The notes: a model not told the origin generated them from the sequence alone. 47,912 bases of DNA from Oscillospiraceae bacterium (GCA_017428565.1 JAFRQP010000078.1:1-47912); one strand, 5' to 3'. Counted from the first letter of the stretch, positions 7,455 to 16,263 are shown. Made by a program: numbers and translations.

Positions 7455-8710
7455 GGCGTGTCCTCGCTTCCGCTTCTGTCCAGCGGGAAGAAGCCGGCCA
7501 GAACAGCCTCGCTCTCGTCCGTGCCCAGGCAGGTGATATAGATCGTGAAAAACAGGCCGTCCTTTTCCGTGGTCAGCATGGTCTGGAACATTTCAACGCC
7601 GTTATAGCTGACATAGCAGCGATAGCCCTCAAAGGCCAGGCCGCAGAGCTCGGTCTGAAAACGCTCGTGGTCGGCGACAGGGATGCCCAGCTCCGCGAAG
7701 TCCGCAGGAATGGCGCGGGACATGGCGTCCATGTACTCCGCCGGGGTGTCGGAAACGCTGCCGTCGCCGCCTGTGATGGGCGGCTGCTCCAGCGTGAGCT
7801 GCACCGTGGTCATATCCCGGGTCATCATCTGCTCCACATAGGGGATATGATTTGCCAGCAGCTCCTCCCTGCTGTAGGAGGCGTAGTCGGGGATGCCGAA
7901 GAGAGCCTGTCCGATCGCATCCCGATCCATCAGCTCCCAGTCCTCCACCGAGATCCCGATTCCGAAGGCGGACTGGCGATACACACCGTCCTCGATCCCG
8001 ATCTGGTTCGAAGGGGAAGCGTTCTCTTCCGGCGCGGCGGGCTGCCCGCCCCCCTCCAGGGGATAGAACAGCGCGGCCAGCTCGTCCAGGAAATCCGCGT
8101 CATAGCTGCTCAGCGATACGGTGACGGCATAGTTTCCGCAGCCGATCACGATCTGCTGGCAGTACCAATCCTGGACAGGCGTGGTGCAGGTGAAGCGGAT
8201 GCCGGGGTACTCCTCACCGACGAAAACAAAGGTGTTGGCTTCCACGTGGATGTTCGTGCAGCCGAAGTCCTCCAGCTGCTGCTGCACAGCCGGAAGGCTC
8301 AGATCCCGGTATCTCTCCGGGCTCTCCGTCCCTCCGGCGGGAAGCGTCACATCCTCCACCAGGATGTTGAGCCCCGCGCAGGCGTCCATCCGCTGGGCGG
8401 ACAGATCCGTAAAGCTCACACGGCCTCTCGCCGCGCTGGGCTGCGGATCCTCCTGCTGTACCATAAACCAATCCTCGTTCAGCCTGCAGCCGAAGCCCAG
8501 CTTTTGGTTAACATAATTGTATGTATTATTATTTTCTGTCAACTCTCCGGCGGGCAGCTCCGGATCCAGCGGAACCGCCGTCGGTGTGACCGCAGGCTCC
8601 GCCGTCGGCGCGGTCGCTTCCGGCGGGGAAGACTGCCCCCCTCCCGTGCAGCCTGCCAGCAGCGCCGCGGCCAGCAGCAGGCAGAGGATCCAGCTTTTCT
8701 GATGTTTCAT
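7451..8710 (-). CDS. Lipoprotein with the conserved PPIT-DGS-TPAEYMDA C-terminal domain, two-lobed
   Basis: A 419-residue lipoprotein with lipobox LAGC (Cys21) and a Thr/Pro-rich linker. It appears to have two lobes. Residues about 60-220 start YNYVNQKLGFGCRLNEDWF; residues about 235-410 start EDGVYRQSAFGIGISVEDWEL and contain PPITGGDGSVSDTPAEYMDA and TTEKDGLFFTIYIT. Both lobes open with an aromatic-Gly-x-G-then-xDW pattern, so they may be diverged copies of one fold (PsbP/DcrB-like is a guess). GGAGGGAC lies before ATG 8710. It is 34 bases after the related gene at 8745-10163 and overlaps the 24-residue peptide gene. Confidence 0.8.
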   Translation of the reverse strand: MKHQKSWILCLLLAAALLAGCTGGGQSSPPEATAPTAEPAVTPTAVPLDPELPAGELTENNNTYNYVNQKLGFGCRLNEDWFMVQQEDPQPSAARGRVSFTDLSAQRMDACAGLNILVEDVTLPAGGTESPERYRDLSLPAVQQQLEDFGCTNIHVEANTFVFVGEEYPGIRFTCTTPVQDWYCQQIVIGCGNYAVTVSLSSYDADFLDELAALFYPLEGGGQPAAPEENASPSNQIGIEDGVYRQSAFGIGISVEDWELMDRDAIGQALFGIPDYASYSREELLANHIPYVEQMMTRDMTTVQLTLEQPPITGGDGSVSDTPAEYMDAMSRAIPADFAELGIPVADHERFQTELCGLAFEGYRCYVSYNGVEMFQTMLTTEKDGLFFTIYITCLGTDESEAVLAGFFPLDRSGSEDTP

Positions 8711-8744
8711 TGCTCTGTCCCTCCGTATTCAAAAATGACCGATC

Positions 8745-10163
8745 TCAATCCAAGGGAGTAAAGCTCGCCAGAACGTCATCGGTCTCATCTTCGCCGACGC
8801 AGTTGATCATGATGGTGAAAAACACGCCGTTTCTCTCTGTGGTGAGGATCGTCATGACCGTTTCTCCGGTCTCAAAGCGGAATTGGAGGCGGTAGCCCTC
8901 AAAGGCCATGCCGCAGAGTTCGGTCTGAAAGCGCTCGTCGGAAGAGACGGTTGTGCCGAGGCTCGCATAGTCCCGGGGCAGGTTTCCGGCGTCGGCGTCC
9001 ATGTACTCCGCCGGGGTGTAGGAAACACTCCCGTCGCTGGTGGTGATGGGCGGCAGCTCCAGCAGGATCTGCATCTCGGTATCGCCCCGGCGCATCATCA
9101 GCTCCGGGTAGGGCATGTGCTTGGGCAAGAGCTCCTCCGGGCTGAAGGAGCCGTACCGGGGATCTCCGAAAACGAAGCGCCCGATCTCTTCCCGATCCCG
9201 CAGTTCCCAGCCCTCCAGGGGGAAGGCCAGGCCGAAGAAGGGCTGGCGGTATTCGCCGTCCTCGATGACACCCGGCTCCGGCAGGGCAAGCTCGCCCTCC
9301 GCCGTCTCCCGCAGGGTATCGGGCAGGGGCACCGTCTCCGCCAGGTCGAAGTCAAAGGTGAAACGCATCTCCATCCGCGCCGTGTCCTCGGCGGCATCCG
9401 GCAGATGCTCCCAGTCCTCAAACACATAGGGCGTGAGCTCGCTGAAATCGTAGTACACGCTCTGAGGGCGCAGGCTCTCCTTTTCCACGCAGAGGCTCAC
9501 CTCCACGCAAAGCCCCTCGGGATAGGCGTCCAGCTCCTGCAGCTGCAGGACGATGTCCAGCTCCTTGCTCAGCATGTCCTCCTCCCGCATCAGCCGCTCC
9601 ACTGGCAGGGCATAGCGGAAGCAAAGCAGCTCCGGCGCGTTCTCCAAGGGCTCCTGGCGGAAGTCCTCCGCCCAAGATGGCAGGAGCGTGTCCACGCCGA
9701 TCATCTGCCGCCGGGACTGATCCAGATCCTCCTGCTGCAGTCGGGTCATCGGGATGCGCTCCACGGGCTCGTCGTTATGTCTCATGGTGCAGACGTAGGT
9801 CTCGTCCTCCCAGGCGTAGTGGTACTCCGCCCGATCCTCCGCGTCCACGCCGGTTCCCTTGTCCCACCAGCGTGCGGAGATATAGAAGCTGAAGCTGCCG
9901 TCCGTGGCGCAGCGCTGGTTGATCTTTTCCTCGTAGCCGTACTGCCCCGGCAGGGAGAGGCAGCGGAACAGCATGTCAAAGGAGCAGTCCTGCTCCAGCC
10001 AGGCGCCCAGCGCCTCCCGCGCCTCCTGGGCGGTGTAGACCTTCTCCGCCGGGGCGCTCTGTTCGGCGGCTTCGTCCGGATTTGGCGGTGTGCTCTGCTC
10101 GGCGCCGGCACAGCCGGTCAGCAGCAGCGTCAGGAGCAAAAGCCAAGGGATCCAGCGTTTCAT
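8745..10163 (-). CDS. Large lipoprotein with the conserved PPIT-DGS-TPAEYMDA C-terminal domain
   Basis: A 472-residue lipoprotein with lipobox LTGC (Cys18), and the first gene of a likely three-gene operon running to 7380. Residues about 40-290 form a unique region rich in acidic residues, with no motif I recognise. From about residue 300 the shared module follows: EDGEYRQPFFGLAFPLEGWEL, then PPITTSDGSVSYTPAEYMDA, RFQTELCGMAFEGYR and TTERNGVFFTIMI. GAAAGGAG lies upstream of ATG 10163. It was probably produced by duplication with 7451-8710 and 5525-6454. Confidence 0.8.
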   Translation of the reverse strand: MKRWIPWLLLLTLLLTGCAGAEQSTPPNPDEAAEQSAPAEKVYTAQEAREALGAWLEQDCSFDMLFRCLSLPGQYGYEEKINQRCATDGSFSFYISARWWDKGTGVDAEDRAEYHYAWEDETYVCTMRHNDEPVERIPMTRLQQEDLDQSRRQMIGVDTLLPSWAEDFRQEPLENAPELLCFRYALPVERLMREEDMLSKELDIVLQLQELDAYPEGLCVEVSLCVEKESLRPQSVYYDFSELTPYVFEDWEHLPDAAEDTARMEMRFTFDFDLAETVPLPDTLRETAEGELALPEPGVIEDGEYRQPFFGLAFPLEGWELRDREEIGRFVFGDPRYGSFSPEELLPKHMPYPELMMRRGDTEMQILLELPPITTSDGSVSYTPAEYMDADAGNLPRDYASLGTTVSSDERFQTELCGMAFEGYRLQFRFETGETVMTILTTERNGVFFTIMINCVGEDETDDVLASFTPLD

Positions 10164-10601
10164 GTCGATCTCCTTTCTGTATGGGCCCCCTTGCCTAAAG
10201 GGGGCTGTCTGCCCGGAGGGCAGACTGGGGGATATCCCTTCTTTGCAGGCTCACCCAGTAGGCGGGCGATTCGTGAATCGCCCCTACGGGGGAACGACGG
10301 TCTGCCTCGTAGGGGCGACCTTCGGTCGCCCGTTTGTTCGTTATGCGCCTCCGACCCCTTCCGTCAGCCGCCTTGCGGGGGTCGGCGGCTGACACCTCCC
10401 CCGGAGGGGGAGGCAATGGCGGGCGACCAAAGGTCGCCCCTACGGGGGAAGTGTCGGTCTATACCGTAGGGGCCGACGCCCTCGGCGGCCCGACCCCGCG
10501 TCTCTCGACCCCTTCCGCCCAGTGTGCGCACTGGGCACCTCCCCCGGAGGGGGAGGCAAGGCGGGCGCGGAGGAGATGGCAGGGGGCGGTCCTCTGCTCC
10601 C
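10164..10601. repeat. Dense intergenic repeat array, families A and B
   Basis: No gene is seen in these 438 bases. They hold at least two family A units (GGGGCGACCTTCGGTCGCCC near 10313 and GGCGACCAAAGGTCGCC near 10423) and three family B units (near 10185, 10345 and 10500, the last two ending CTCCCCCGGAGGGGGAG). These are predicted to fold as hairpins in RNA and may act as terminators. Confidence 0.75.
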
Positions 10602-11945
10602 TCAATCCTCCGGAGGGATATTCTCAAACAGGTCGGTTTTTTCCACGTCCGGGCCCACCAGGCTGCGGTAGAGGCCGAAGCGGCGGCCGTCGTGGATGCT
10701 GTCCGCGCCGTAGATCGCATAGCGGCCGCCGTTATACTGGGTGACGCACTGCTGGAAGGCCAGCTCCGCCACCTCAAAGCCCGTGGCGCCGCCGAAATGC
10801 TCCAGCGGCACGTCATAGTCCAGGGTCACCATGTCCTCCTCTTCGCCGTAAAGGTGCAGATAGAGCTTGGGCACATCCCAGCCGCCGTAGCGCTCCCAGG
10901 AGGCGTAGTGGCACTGGGGGTCTCCCGCCAGGGCCACGGCCCGCTCCAGGCACTCCACGCCGAAGATATGCACCACATGGCCGGAATCGCCGTCCTCCGC
11001 CTGGCCTACCACCACCTGGGGCTTGAAGCGGCGCAGCTGCTCCACCAGGAAATTGGTCACATAGCTGCTGCCGTAGACCTCCCGGGCCTTGCTCAGCTTG
11101 TCCACATAGATGTCCGCGCACTCGGTCATCACGGGGTAGTGAGTCACCCCCGCCGTCCAGAGGCTGTCCAGCATCTCATGGCGGCGGTCTCCGGTGTGCC
11201 GCACGATGTAGCACATCTGCAGACGCCGCCCCTCGTCTATGTACTTGGGGATCAGACCGCCGAAGAAAATGAACTCATCGTCGCTGTGGGTGGAGACCAC
11301 CAGGATCTCCGGGTTCTCCCAGGGCTCTTCCCAGTCCTGTACCCAGGCGGGCTTGACCCCCACGGAAAAGGCGTAGATCTCCGTGATGCCGGTGTCCTTC
11401 CCCTCGCCCAGGTGCAGCTCTGCCTCCGTGCTCGGCACCGGCAGGGGGACGTACTCATGCACATAGCCGTGCTGCCCCTGCTCCCGGCTCTCGCCGCCGC
11501 TGGACACCGTCCAGGGCTCCGGCGGGCGCTCCCACTGAATGTACAGCGCGCCGATCTCCTCCTCTGCCCGGACGGTCACCGTGTCGCCCGGCCAGATCTC
11601 CTTCTCCGTATAATAGCTGCCGTCGCTCAGCTCCGGGTACTCCCTGCTCCGGCAGAACACCGAGACCGTGAGCTGCCGCGCCTCCGGCACCGGGGTCGGA
11701 GTGGGCTCCGGCGTGGGGGCGGGGGTGGGCTCCGGGGTGGGCTCGGGCGTGGGCGCGGGCTCCTCCGTGGGCGCGGGGGCGGGGCTCTGCGCCGCCGCCG
11801 CGCTTTCGGCGGAGGACGCGGGCGACGGGTCGGGGGCGGCGTTTTCCGTCAGCCCCTCCTGTCCCGCGGACGCGCGCTGCCAGATCAAAAGCCCCAGAAG
11901 GCCCCCCAGGAGCAGGAAAATCAGGCCAGAGATCAAACGCTTCAT
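10602..11945 (-). CDS. Membrane-anchored PIG-L/LmbE-type N-deacetylase
   Basis: A 447-residue protein. Residues 4-22 form an N-terminal anchor. A long Pro/Thr/Glu linker (about 35-90, with PEPTPEPTPAPTPEPT) follows, then an all-beta segment (about 90-205), then a PIG-L domain. The zinc motif is HSDDE (220-224), and the second metal histidine is in SGHVVHIFG near residue 325. The family removes acetyl groups from N-acetylglucosamine-type sugars, so the outside-facing domain could modify surface glycans; the substrate is unknown. ATG 11945 has AAGGAAG 9 bases upstream and is preferred over the ATG at 11963. It follows 12045-13052 on the same strand. Confidence 0.8.
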   Translation of the reverse strand: MKRLISGLIFLLLGGLLGLLIWQRASAGQEGLTENAAPDPSPASSAESAAAAQSPAPAPTEEPAPTPEPTPEPTPAPTPEPTPTPVPEARQLTVSVFCRSREYPELSDGSYYTEKEIWPGDTVTVRAEEEIGALYIQWERPPEPWTVSSGGESREQGQHGYVHEYVPLPVPSTEAELHLGEGKDTGITEIYAFSVGVKPAWVQDWEEPWENPEILVVSTHSDDEFIFFGGLIPKYIDEGRRLQMCYIVRHTGDRRHEMLDSLWTAGVTHYPVMTECADIYVDKLSKAREVYGSSYVTNFLVEQLRRFKPQVVVGQAEDGDSGHVVHIFGVECLERAVALAGDPQCHYASWERYGGWDVPKLYLHLYGEEEDMVTLDYDVPLEHFGGATGFEVAELAFQQCVTQYNGGRYAIYGADSIHDGRRFGLYRSLVGPDVEKTDLFENIPPED

Positions 11946-12044
11946 ATTTCTTCTTCCTTCCATACGAAAAGGCTTCGGAGCGCAGCTTCCGCGTCGGCCG
12001 CTCCGTTTTTTCAGTATACGCCATTCGGCGTTTTGCCGCAAGGC

Positions 12045-13052
12045 TCAGACGGCATTCCCCTCCGTGCCCGACGCTTCCCCTTCCACGGGAGCAGCGGGCT
12101 CCTCCGGGGCGTCCCCAGCGGGCTCCGGGTTCTCCTCCGGCTGGGCGGCGGGCACAGGCTCCGTCGGCTCCGCTTCGGCAGGCGGGGCCGGTTCCTCCGC
12201 CAGCGCCGGGAGCTCCGCGGCGGGGGCAGCCGGGGTCTCCCCGGGGCTGCGCTTCAGCCGGCCGGCCAGGTCGACCAGGTCAAAGCGGGCGTGGAGGGCC
12301 AGCAGGGCCGCGAGGATCACAAAGCACGCCGAGGCGGCGCCGATATGGAAGAACTTGGCGCCGAAGCTGAGCAGTGCAGCCGGTACCTCGTCCTCGCCCA
12401 CGATGCCGAAAAGCTTTTCCGGGAGGGCGTTGTCGCGGCGCACCGCGATCAGATTCAGCAGGAAAAGAGCCAGCGCCGTGAGGAAAAAGGCATAGCTCCC
12501 CCAGCGCTTGTCCCGGGCGACGCAGATCCCCGCGCAGATCGCCCCCAGCAGGGCCAGAGCGAGGAAGATCCAATACAGCAGCGCCTCGGTATGCCAGCGC
12601 CTGCCCAGCTGATCCAGCACGGCGACGAAATCCCGCATCATGCGGACATACTCCGCGTGCTGATCCGCTATCGACGGATACACCGGCTCCGTCTCCTCCC
12701 GATCCAGCTCCTCATTGCCCTCCTTCACGGCCACCGCCAGATAAGCGCTCATCGCCGCGGCGACCCGGGGGATCTCCCAAACGCGGAGCTTGCCGTGGAG
12801 GACCCGGATGATGCTGAAGCTCATGTCCTCGGCGTCCAGGGCATAGCCCTGCTCCGCGGCCTCGACGGACATCTCCGCGGCAGACTCCCGGATCACCTGC
12901 TCCACGTCCTCGTCCGCCGGCACAAAGAGGCTGAGCAGGTCCCAAAGGGTGGTGCCGTTGACGTTCAGCTTCATCCAGGGCAGCAGCAGCGTCAGCAGGC
13001 AGGCCGCCAGCAGCAGCCAGGCAAAGCCCTTTTTCATCATCGTTTTGCTCAT
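12045..13052 (-). CDS. Four-helix membrane protein with acidic Pro/Glu tail
   Basis: A 335-residue protein. An N-terminal helix (GFAWLLLAACLLTLLLPW) is followed by an extracytoplasmic loop of about 120 residues, three more helices (LLYWIFLALALLGAICAGI, AFFLTALALFLLNLIAV and ASACFVILAALLALHA) and a Pro/Ala/Glu-rich disordered tail from about residue 255. No catalytic motif is visible and I do not recognise the family. AAAGGAG precedes ATG 13052; longer starts lie in repeat DNA. It is 99 bases upstream of the PIG-L gene. Confidence 0.7.
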   Translation of the reverse strand: MSKTMMKKGFAWLLLAACLLTLLLPWMKLNVNGTTLWDLLSLFVPADEDVEQVIRESAAEMSVEAAEQGYALDAEDMSFSIIRVLHGKLRVWEIPRVAAAMSAYLAVAVKEGNEELDREETEPVYPSIADQHAEYVRMMRDFVAVLDQLGRRWHTEALLYWIFLALALLGAICAGICVARDKRWGSYAFFLTALALFLLNLIAVRRDNALPEKLFGIVGEDEVPAALLSFGAKFFHIGAASACFVILAALLALHARFDLVDLAGRLKRSPGETPAAPAAELPALAEEPAPPAEAEPTEPVPAAQPEENPEPAGDAPEEPAAPVEGEASGTEGNAV

Positions 13053-13065
13053 GTCGTTCTCCTTT

Positions 13066-13500
13066 CTATCTTGGCTCCCTCTTTGAGGGAGCAGTCCGCG
13101 CAGCGGACTGAGGGACTTGTACACGGAAGGGACGGGGGATGCGGATTGCCACGACAGTGACGTCGGTCACTGTCTCGCAATGACAGACCTTCGGTCTGCG
13201 CGGCCTGCGGGCCGCAGGATCGGGCCGCCGGGGAGCCCATGGCCGGGCCCCTGCGGGGAAACGTGGGTCTGCGCCGTAGGGGCGCTTCACGAAGCGCCCG
13301 CAAACGCCCGGAAACGAGGGGTCACGCGGGCGTTTCGGCTCTCGCCCCTGCGGGAAACGTCCGCCTGCGCCGTAGGGAGCTATGCCCTCATGGCTCCGCG
13401 CTTCCCTCTTCCCTCTGCCTTGCTGCGGAGCTTGTTTGTCCCGGGCCTCCAACCCCTTCCGTCAGCCGCGGGTGGAGGCAAGGCCGACCCAATGTCGCCC
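13066..13500. repeat. Dense intergenic repeat array, families A, B and C
   Basis: The gap 13053-13593 has no gene. It contains a family B unit (CTCCCTCTTTGAGGGAG), a family C unit (13139-13185, GCGGATTGCCACGACAGTGA...), family A units with GGGGCGCTTCACGAAGCGCCC and GAGCTATGCCCTCATGGCTC, and a truncated family B start near 13450. Confidence 0.75.
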
Positions 13501-13593
13501 GAACATCTCCTATGACAGCTATAACGGCTTAACACCCCATTACAAGCTGTATGTGATGGTTTTCTTGGAGCGGGGGAGGGAACGCTTCCGACC

Positions 13594-14895
13594 TCAGCTT
13601 CCGTAGACGTAGCCGCAGTATTTACAGTATACCCGGTCTCCTTCAGTGACCCATACATGGGGATCCAACGTATGATAGGGGCTTTTCCACGTCCAACAAA
13701 CCGAGCAGACCTTCGCGTGACCGTTTCTGTATGTCAGCCACATATCATATTGATGCGGCTTTTTTTCCAGCCACATCCGGTAGTGCCAGCCGCAGATGGA
13801 GCATACATATCTGCGTACGCCCGTTGAGGTGCAGGTGCTCTCCACGCTGTTCTCCTCATCCACTACCCAATCGTGGGTGTGACCGTCCCGTCCGGGCGCC
13901 TCCGGGTCGATGGGGACGCCGTCTCGCACATAATCCACCTCCCGCCAGGTCTCCTCCGGCGCCGGGCGCTCATTCTCGGGCACATCGTCTGCCGGCCTCT
14001 GCGGGAGCGCGGGGGTCTCTCCCCCCTCGCCCAGCACAACTGCCTGCGACAACTCCCGATTCCGGTAGCCGTGCCGATACACCAGCTCAATCTGCACGCT
14101 GTGATCCAGATTGTCCAGGATGATCTCCCCGGGAGGCGTTCCGTTTTCTCCATTCCAGTATTTCTCCCCGTCAATGAGCCAGTAATACGGTTCATACTCC
14201 TCCGGGTCGATGGGGAGCACGCGGGCCGTGATCGTGCCGCCGGGGTGGCGCTCGCCGGTGGTGGGCACGGTATAGTCGTACTCAAAGCAGACGTCCTCGT
14301 ACATCCAGCCCGCGGGCTGCCCGTCCTCGTCCACAAACTGCAGGTAGGCGTTGACGCAGGTCACGCGCCGCTCCTCCCGGAGCACCGCCTCCACCTTCCA
14401 GACGCCCTCGCTGTCAAATTCCAGACTGTAGAGCCTGCCGCCCGCGTCCACAGGCTCGCCGTTCACTTCCCAGTGATCCACGGTATAGCCCTCGGGCAGC
14501 ACCGCCCGGGCCAGATAGCGGCCCTCCTCGGTGAGATCCAGGATCTCCTTGCCGTCCACCCGGGCGTTGATCAGCGCGATCTGCCGCACAGTGGGGATCA
14601 GCACGGGCTCCTCCGCCTCCGGGCTGGGCTCCTCCGCCTCATCCGCGGGATGGATGCTCTCCGGCCGCTCCGCCGGCATGTGCCGGATCACCGCCGCCGT
14701 CAGCAGCACCAGCGCCAGGATCGCCGCCGCGCCGATCAGCAGGGGCTTTTTGGCGCGCCGGGGCCGGAAGCGGACCTCCGCCGCCTTGGCCCTGCCGTGC
14801 AGGCCCTTGTCGATGGCCTTCCAGATCCGCTCCTCCGCGCCGGGCGTGGGTCCCATGGGGCCAAATACGCTCTTGACCGCTGCTTCCATCGTCAT
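13594..14895 (-). CDS. Membrane-bound sigma-factor partner (anti-sigma-like) with C-terminal zinc ribbons
   Basis: A 433-residue single-pass protein. About 50 cytoplasmic residues precede one helix (LLIGAAAILALVLLTAAVI), and a long extracytoplasmic part follows. Near the C-terminus there are paired cysteines: C-x-x-x-G-x-RRYVCSICG, VCSVCW and YCKYCGYVYG, with nearby histidines (HTHDW, PHQYD, PHVW), suggesting zinc-ribbon folds outside the cell. It lacks the classic HxxxCxxC zinc anti-sigma motif. The anti-sigma role is inferred from its position: its ATG overlaps the stop of the ECF sigma gene (ATGA, 14892-14895). It may sense a cell-surface or metal/redox signal. Confidence 0.65.
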   Translation of the reverse strand: MTMEAAVKSVFGPMGPTPGAEERIWKAIDKGLHGRAKAAEVRFRPRRAKKPLLIGAAAILALVLLTAAVIRHMPAERPESIHPADEAEEPSPEAEEPVLIPTVRQIALINARVDGKEILDLTEEGRYLARAVLPEGYTVDHWEVNGEPVDAGGRLYSLEFDSEGVWKVEAVLREERRVTCVNAYLQFVDEDGQPAGWMYEDVCFEYDYTVPTTGERHPGGTITARVLPIDPEEYEPYYWLIDGEKYWNGENGTPPGEIILDNLDHSVQIELVYRHGYRNRELSQAVVLGEGGETPALPQRPADDVPENERPAPEETWREVDYVRDGVPIDPEAPGRDGHTHDWVVDEENSVESTCTSTGVRRYVCSICGWHYRMWLEKKPHQYDMWLTYRNGHAKVCSVCWTWKSPYHTLDPHVWVTEGDRVYCKYCGYVYGS

Positions 14896-15389
14896 AAGTC
14901 GATCCCTCCTTCCGCTCCAAGACTTTCCCGAAGGCTGTCCCGCCCCCGGCGAAGCCAGGTTTTGATCGTTCCCTCCGGTCGATGCAGGAGCTTTGCCAGC
15001 TCCTCCACCGAGTAACCCTCGTAATAATGCAGGTAAATGACCTTGCGGTACCGGTCCGGCAGGGCCAGGACCGCCGCCCGCAGGCTCGTCCCCGCCTCCC
15101 CGGGGGCGGGGCGGTTCTCCGCCGTCTCCAGGGGCAGCTCCCTGCGCCTGCTGCGCCGGAGCATGTCCTTGGCAAGATTGGCCGCCGTGAGGATCAGCCA
15201 GGCCTGCACCTGGCGCTTGTCGGCAAAGCTCTTCCCGCTCTGGGCCAGGCGCAGAAAGGCCTCCTGGGCCACGTCCTCGCTGTCCGGATGGTTCTGCATG
15301 TAGCTGAAGGCCATGCGATAGACCGAGGGCATAAATTCCCGATAGATCGTCCGCAGACTCATGCTGGCGAATTCCAGCTCCGCTTCCAT
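14892..15389 (-). CDS. ECF-type RNA polymerase sigma factor
   Basis: A 165-residue sigma-70 family factor of the extracytoplasmic-function class. Region 2 is around residues 15-75 (YRMAFSYMQNHPDSEDVAQE and VQAWLILTAANLAKD). Region 4 is around 105-158 (LPDRYRKVIYLHYYEGYS, then VEELAKLLHRPEGTIKTWLR). GAGGGGAG precedes ATG 15389. Its stop overlaps the start of the membrane partner gene. A typical ECF promoter lies 150 bases upstream, so autoregulation is likely. The upstream leader (15390-15541) holds no other gene. Confidence 0.88.
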   Translation of the reverse strand: MEAELEFASMSLRTIYREFMPSVYRMAFSYMQNHPDSEDVAQEAFLRLAQSGKSFADKRQVQAWLILTAANLAKDMLRRSRRRELPLETAENRPAPGEAGTSLRAAVLALPDRYRKVIYLHYYEGYSVEELAKLLHRPEGTIKTWLRRGRDSLRESLGAEGGIDL

Positions 15390-15541
15390 GCGCTCCCCTC
15401 TCTTTCTTTTTCAAATACGAAACGCGTGTATCCTTTGTTGCCTCGCGCTCGCGTCAGAAGAAGGCCGCGCCGCTCCGTTCCCGTCAAGCGGGACGAAGCC
15501 TGCGCTCCGCTCTCTGCTTCTCTCCGGCGCTTCTCTGTCCG

Positions 15542-15571
15542 TATAACGGATGAGATGCGGAAAAGGTTTCA
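15542..15571 (-). promoter_or_regulatory. Putative ECF-type autoregulatory promoter
   Basis: On the minus strand TGAAACCTTTT (15561-15571) is followed after 12 bases by CGTTATA (15542-15548). A TGAAAC -35 with a CGT-type -10 is the usual signature of many Firmicute ECF promoters. It lies upstream of the sigma gene. Confidence 0.55.
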
Positions 15572-15579
15572 ACTGTTTT

Positions 15580-15623
15580 GAAAAAAACAAAAAAATTTGC
15601 ACGCGGAGCTCGTCCGTGTGCAA
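15580..15623 (-). terminator. Rho-independent terminator of the glyA-acetyltransferase operon
   Basis: Read on the minus strand, TTGCAC-A-CGGA (15613-15623) pairs with TCCG-C-GTGCAA (15597-15607) around a 5-base loop, and a long T tract (TTTTTTTGTTTTTTT) follows. It begins 22 bases after the acetyltransferase stop. Confidence 0.85.
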
Positions 15624-15644
15624 TTTCAGTTGCTGTTGTGAAAA

Positions 15645-16253
15645 TCAGTAGTCCGTCACGTCGAAGGGGCGGCGCTGAAAGTAATAATCCCGGTCCTCCT
15701 CCGTGATCGGGCGGAGCACCCGGCAGGGGTTGCCCGCCGCCACCACCATGGGAGGAATGTCCTTCGTGACCACGCTGCCGCCGCCGATGACCGTGCCGCT
15801 GCCGATGTGCACGCCGGGCAGGATGGTGACGCTGCCGCCGATCCACACGTCGTCCCCGATGCTCACGTCGATGCCGTACTCATAGCCGGAGCGGCGGGAC
15901 TGGGGGTGGATGGGGTGGCCGGCGGTGTAGATGCTCACATTGGGGGCGATGAGCACCCGATCCCCAATGCGGACCCGGCCCACGTCCAGCACCGTCAGGT
16001 TGTAGTTGATCTCTACATCCTCGCCGAGGAAAATATTGTACCCGTAGTCGCAGCGCAGGGGCGGCAGGAGCTTCGACCGCTCCCCCAGACCGCCCAGCAG
16101 CTCTTTCAGCAGGGCGGGGCGCTCGTCCCAGCGCTCCGGCGGGAGATTGTTGAAGGCCCAGAGCTTCTCCTGGCAGGCGCGCCGCTCCTCGGTCAGCCCG
16201 TCCAGCCAGGCCTTGTAGGGCAGGTTTTTCAGCATCCGCTCTTTTTGATCCAT
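15645..16253 (-). CDS. Sugar O-acetyltransferase (maltose/galactoside acetyltransferase family)
   Basis: A 202-residue left-handed beta-helix acetyltransferase that moves acetyl from acetyl-CoA to a sugar hydroxyl. The N-terminal Mac domain (LKNLPYKAWLDGLTEERRAC) is followed by LRCDYGYNIFLGEDV, the catalytic histidine in YTAGHP, and hexapeptide repeats such as VWIGGSVTILPGV, IGSGTVIGGGSVVTKDIP and the closing AAGNPCRVLRPI. It is 10 bases after glyA, and its ribosome site overlaps the glyA stop, so they form an operon. The sugar substrate is not known. The length is typical for Maa/LacA enzymes. Confidence 0.9.
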   Translation of the reverse strand: MDQKERMLKNLPYKAWLDGLTEERRACQEKLWAFNNLPPERWDERPALLKELLGGLGERSKLLPPLRCDYGYNIFLGEDVEINYNLTVLDVGRVRIGDRVLIAPNVSIYTAGHPIHPQSRRSGYEYGIDVSIGDDVWIGGSVTILPGVHIGSGTVIGGGSVVTKDIPPMVVAAGNPCRVLRPITEEDRDYYFQRRPFDVTDY

Positions 16254-16263
16254 CTTCTCTTCC

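Noticed and set aside
7376-10469. Long plus-strand frames of 461 and 528 codons
   Set aside because: These are antisense shadows of the lipoprotein genes; there is no ribosome site or recognisable domain.
10164-10601. CRISPR array
   Set aside because: The repeats are of several unrelated kinds with uneven spacing and no uniform spacers, and no cas genes are in the window.
10524-13160. Plus-strand open frame of 878 codons
   Set aside because: It lies antisense to the PIG-L and four-helix membrane protein genes, starts in repeat DNA and has a composition (H, R, G, Q-rich) typical of the mirror frame of GC-rich genes.
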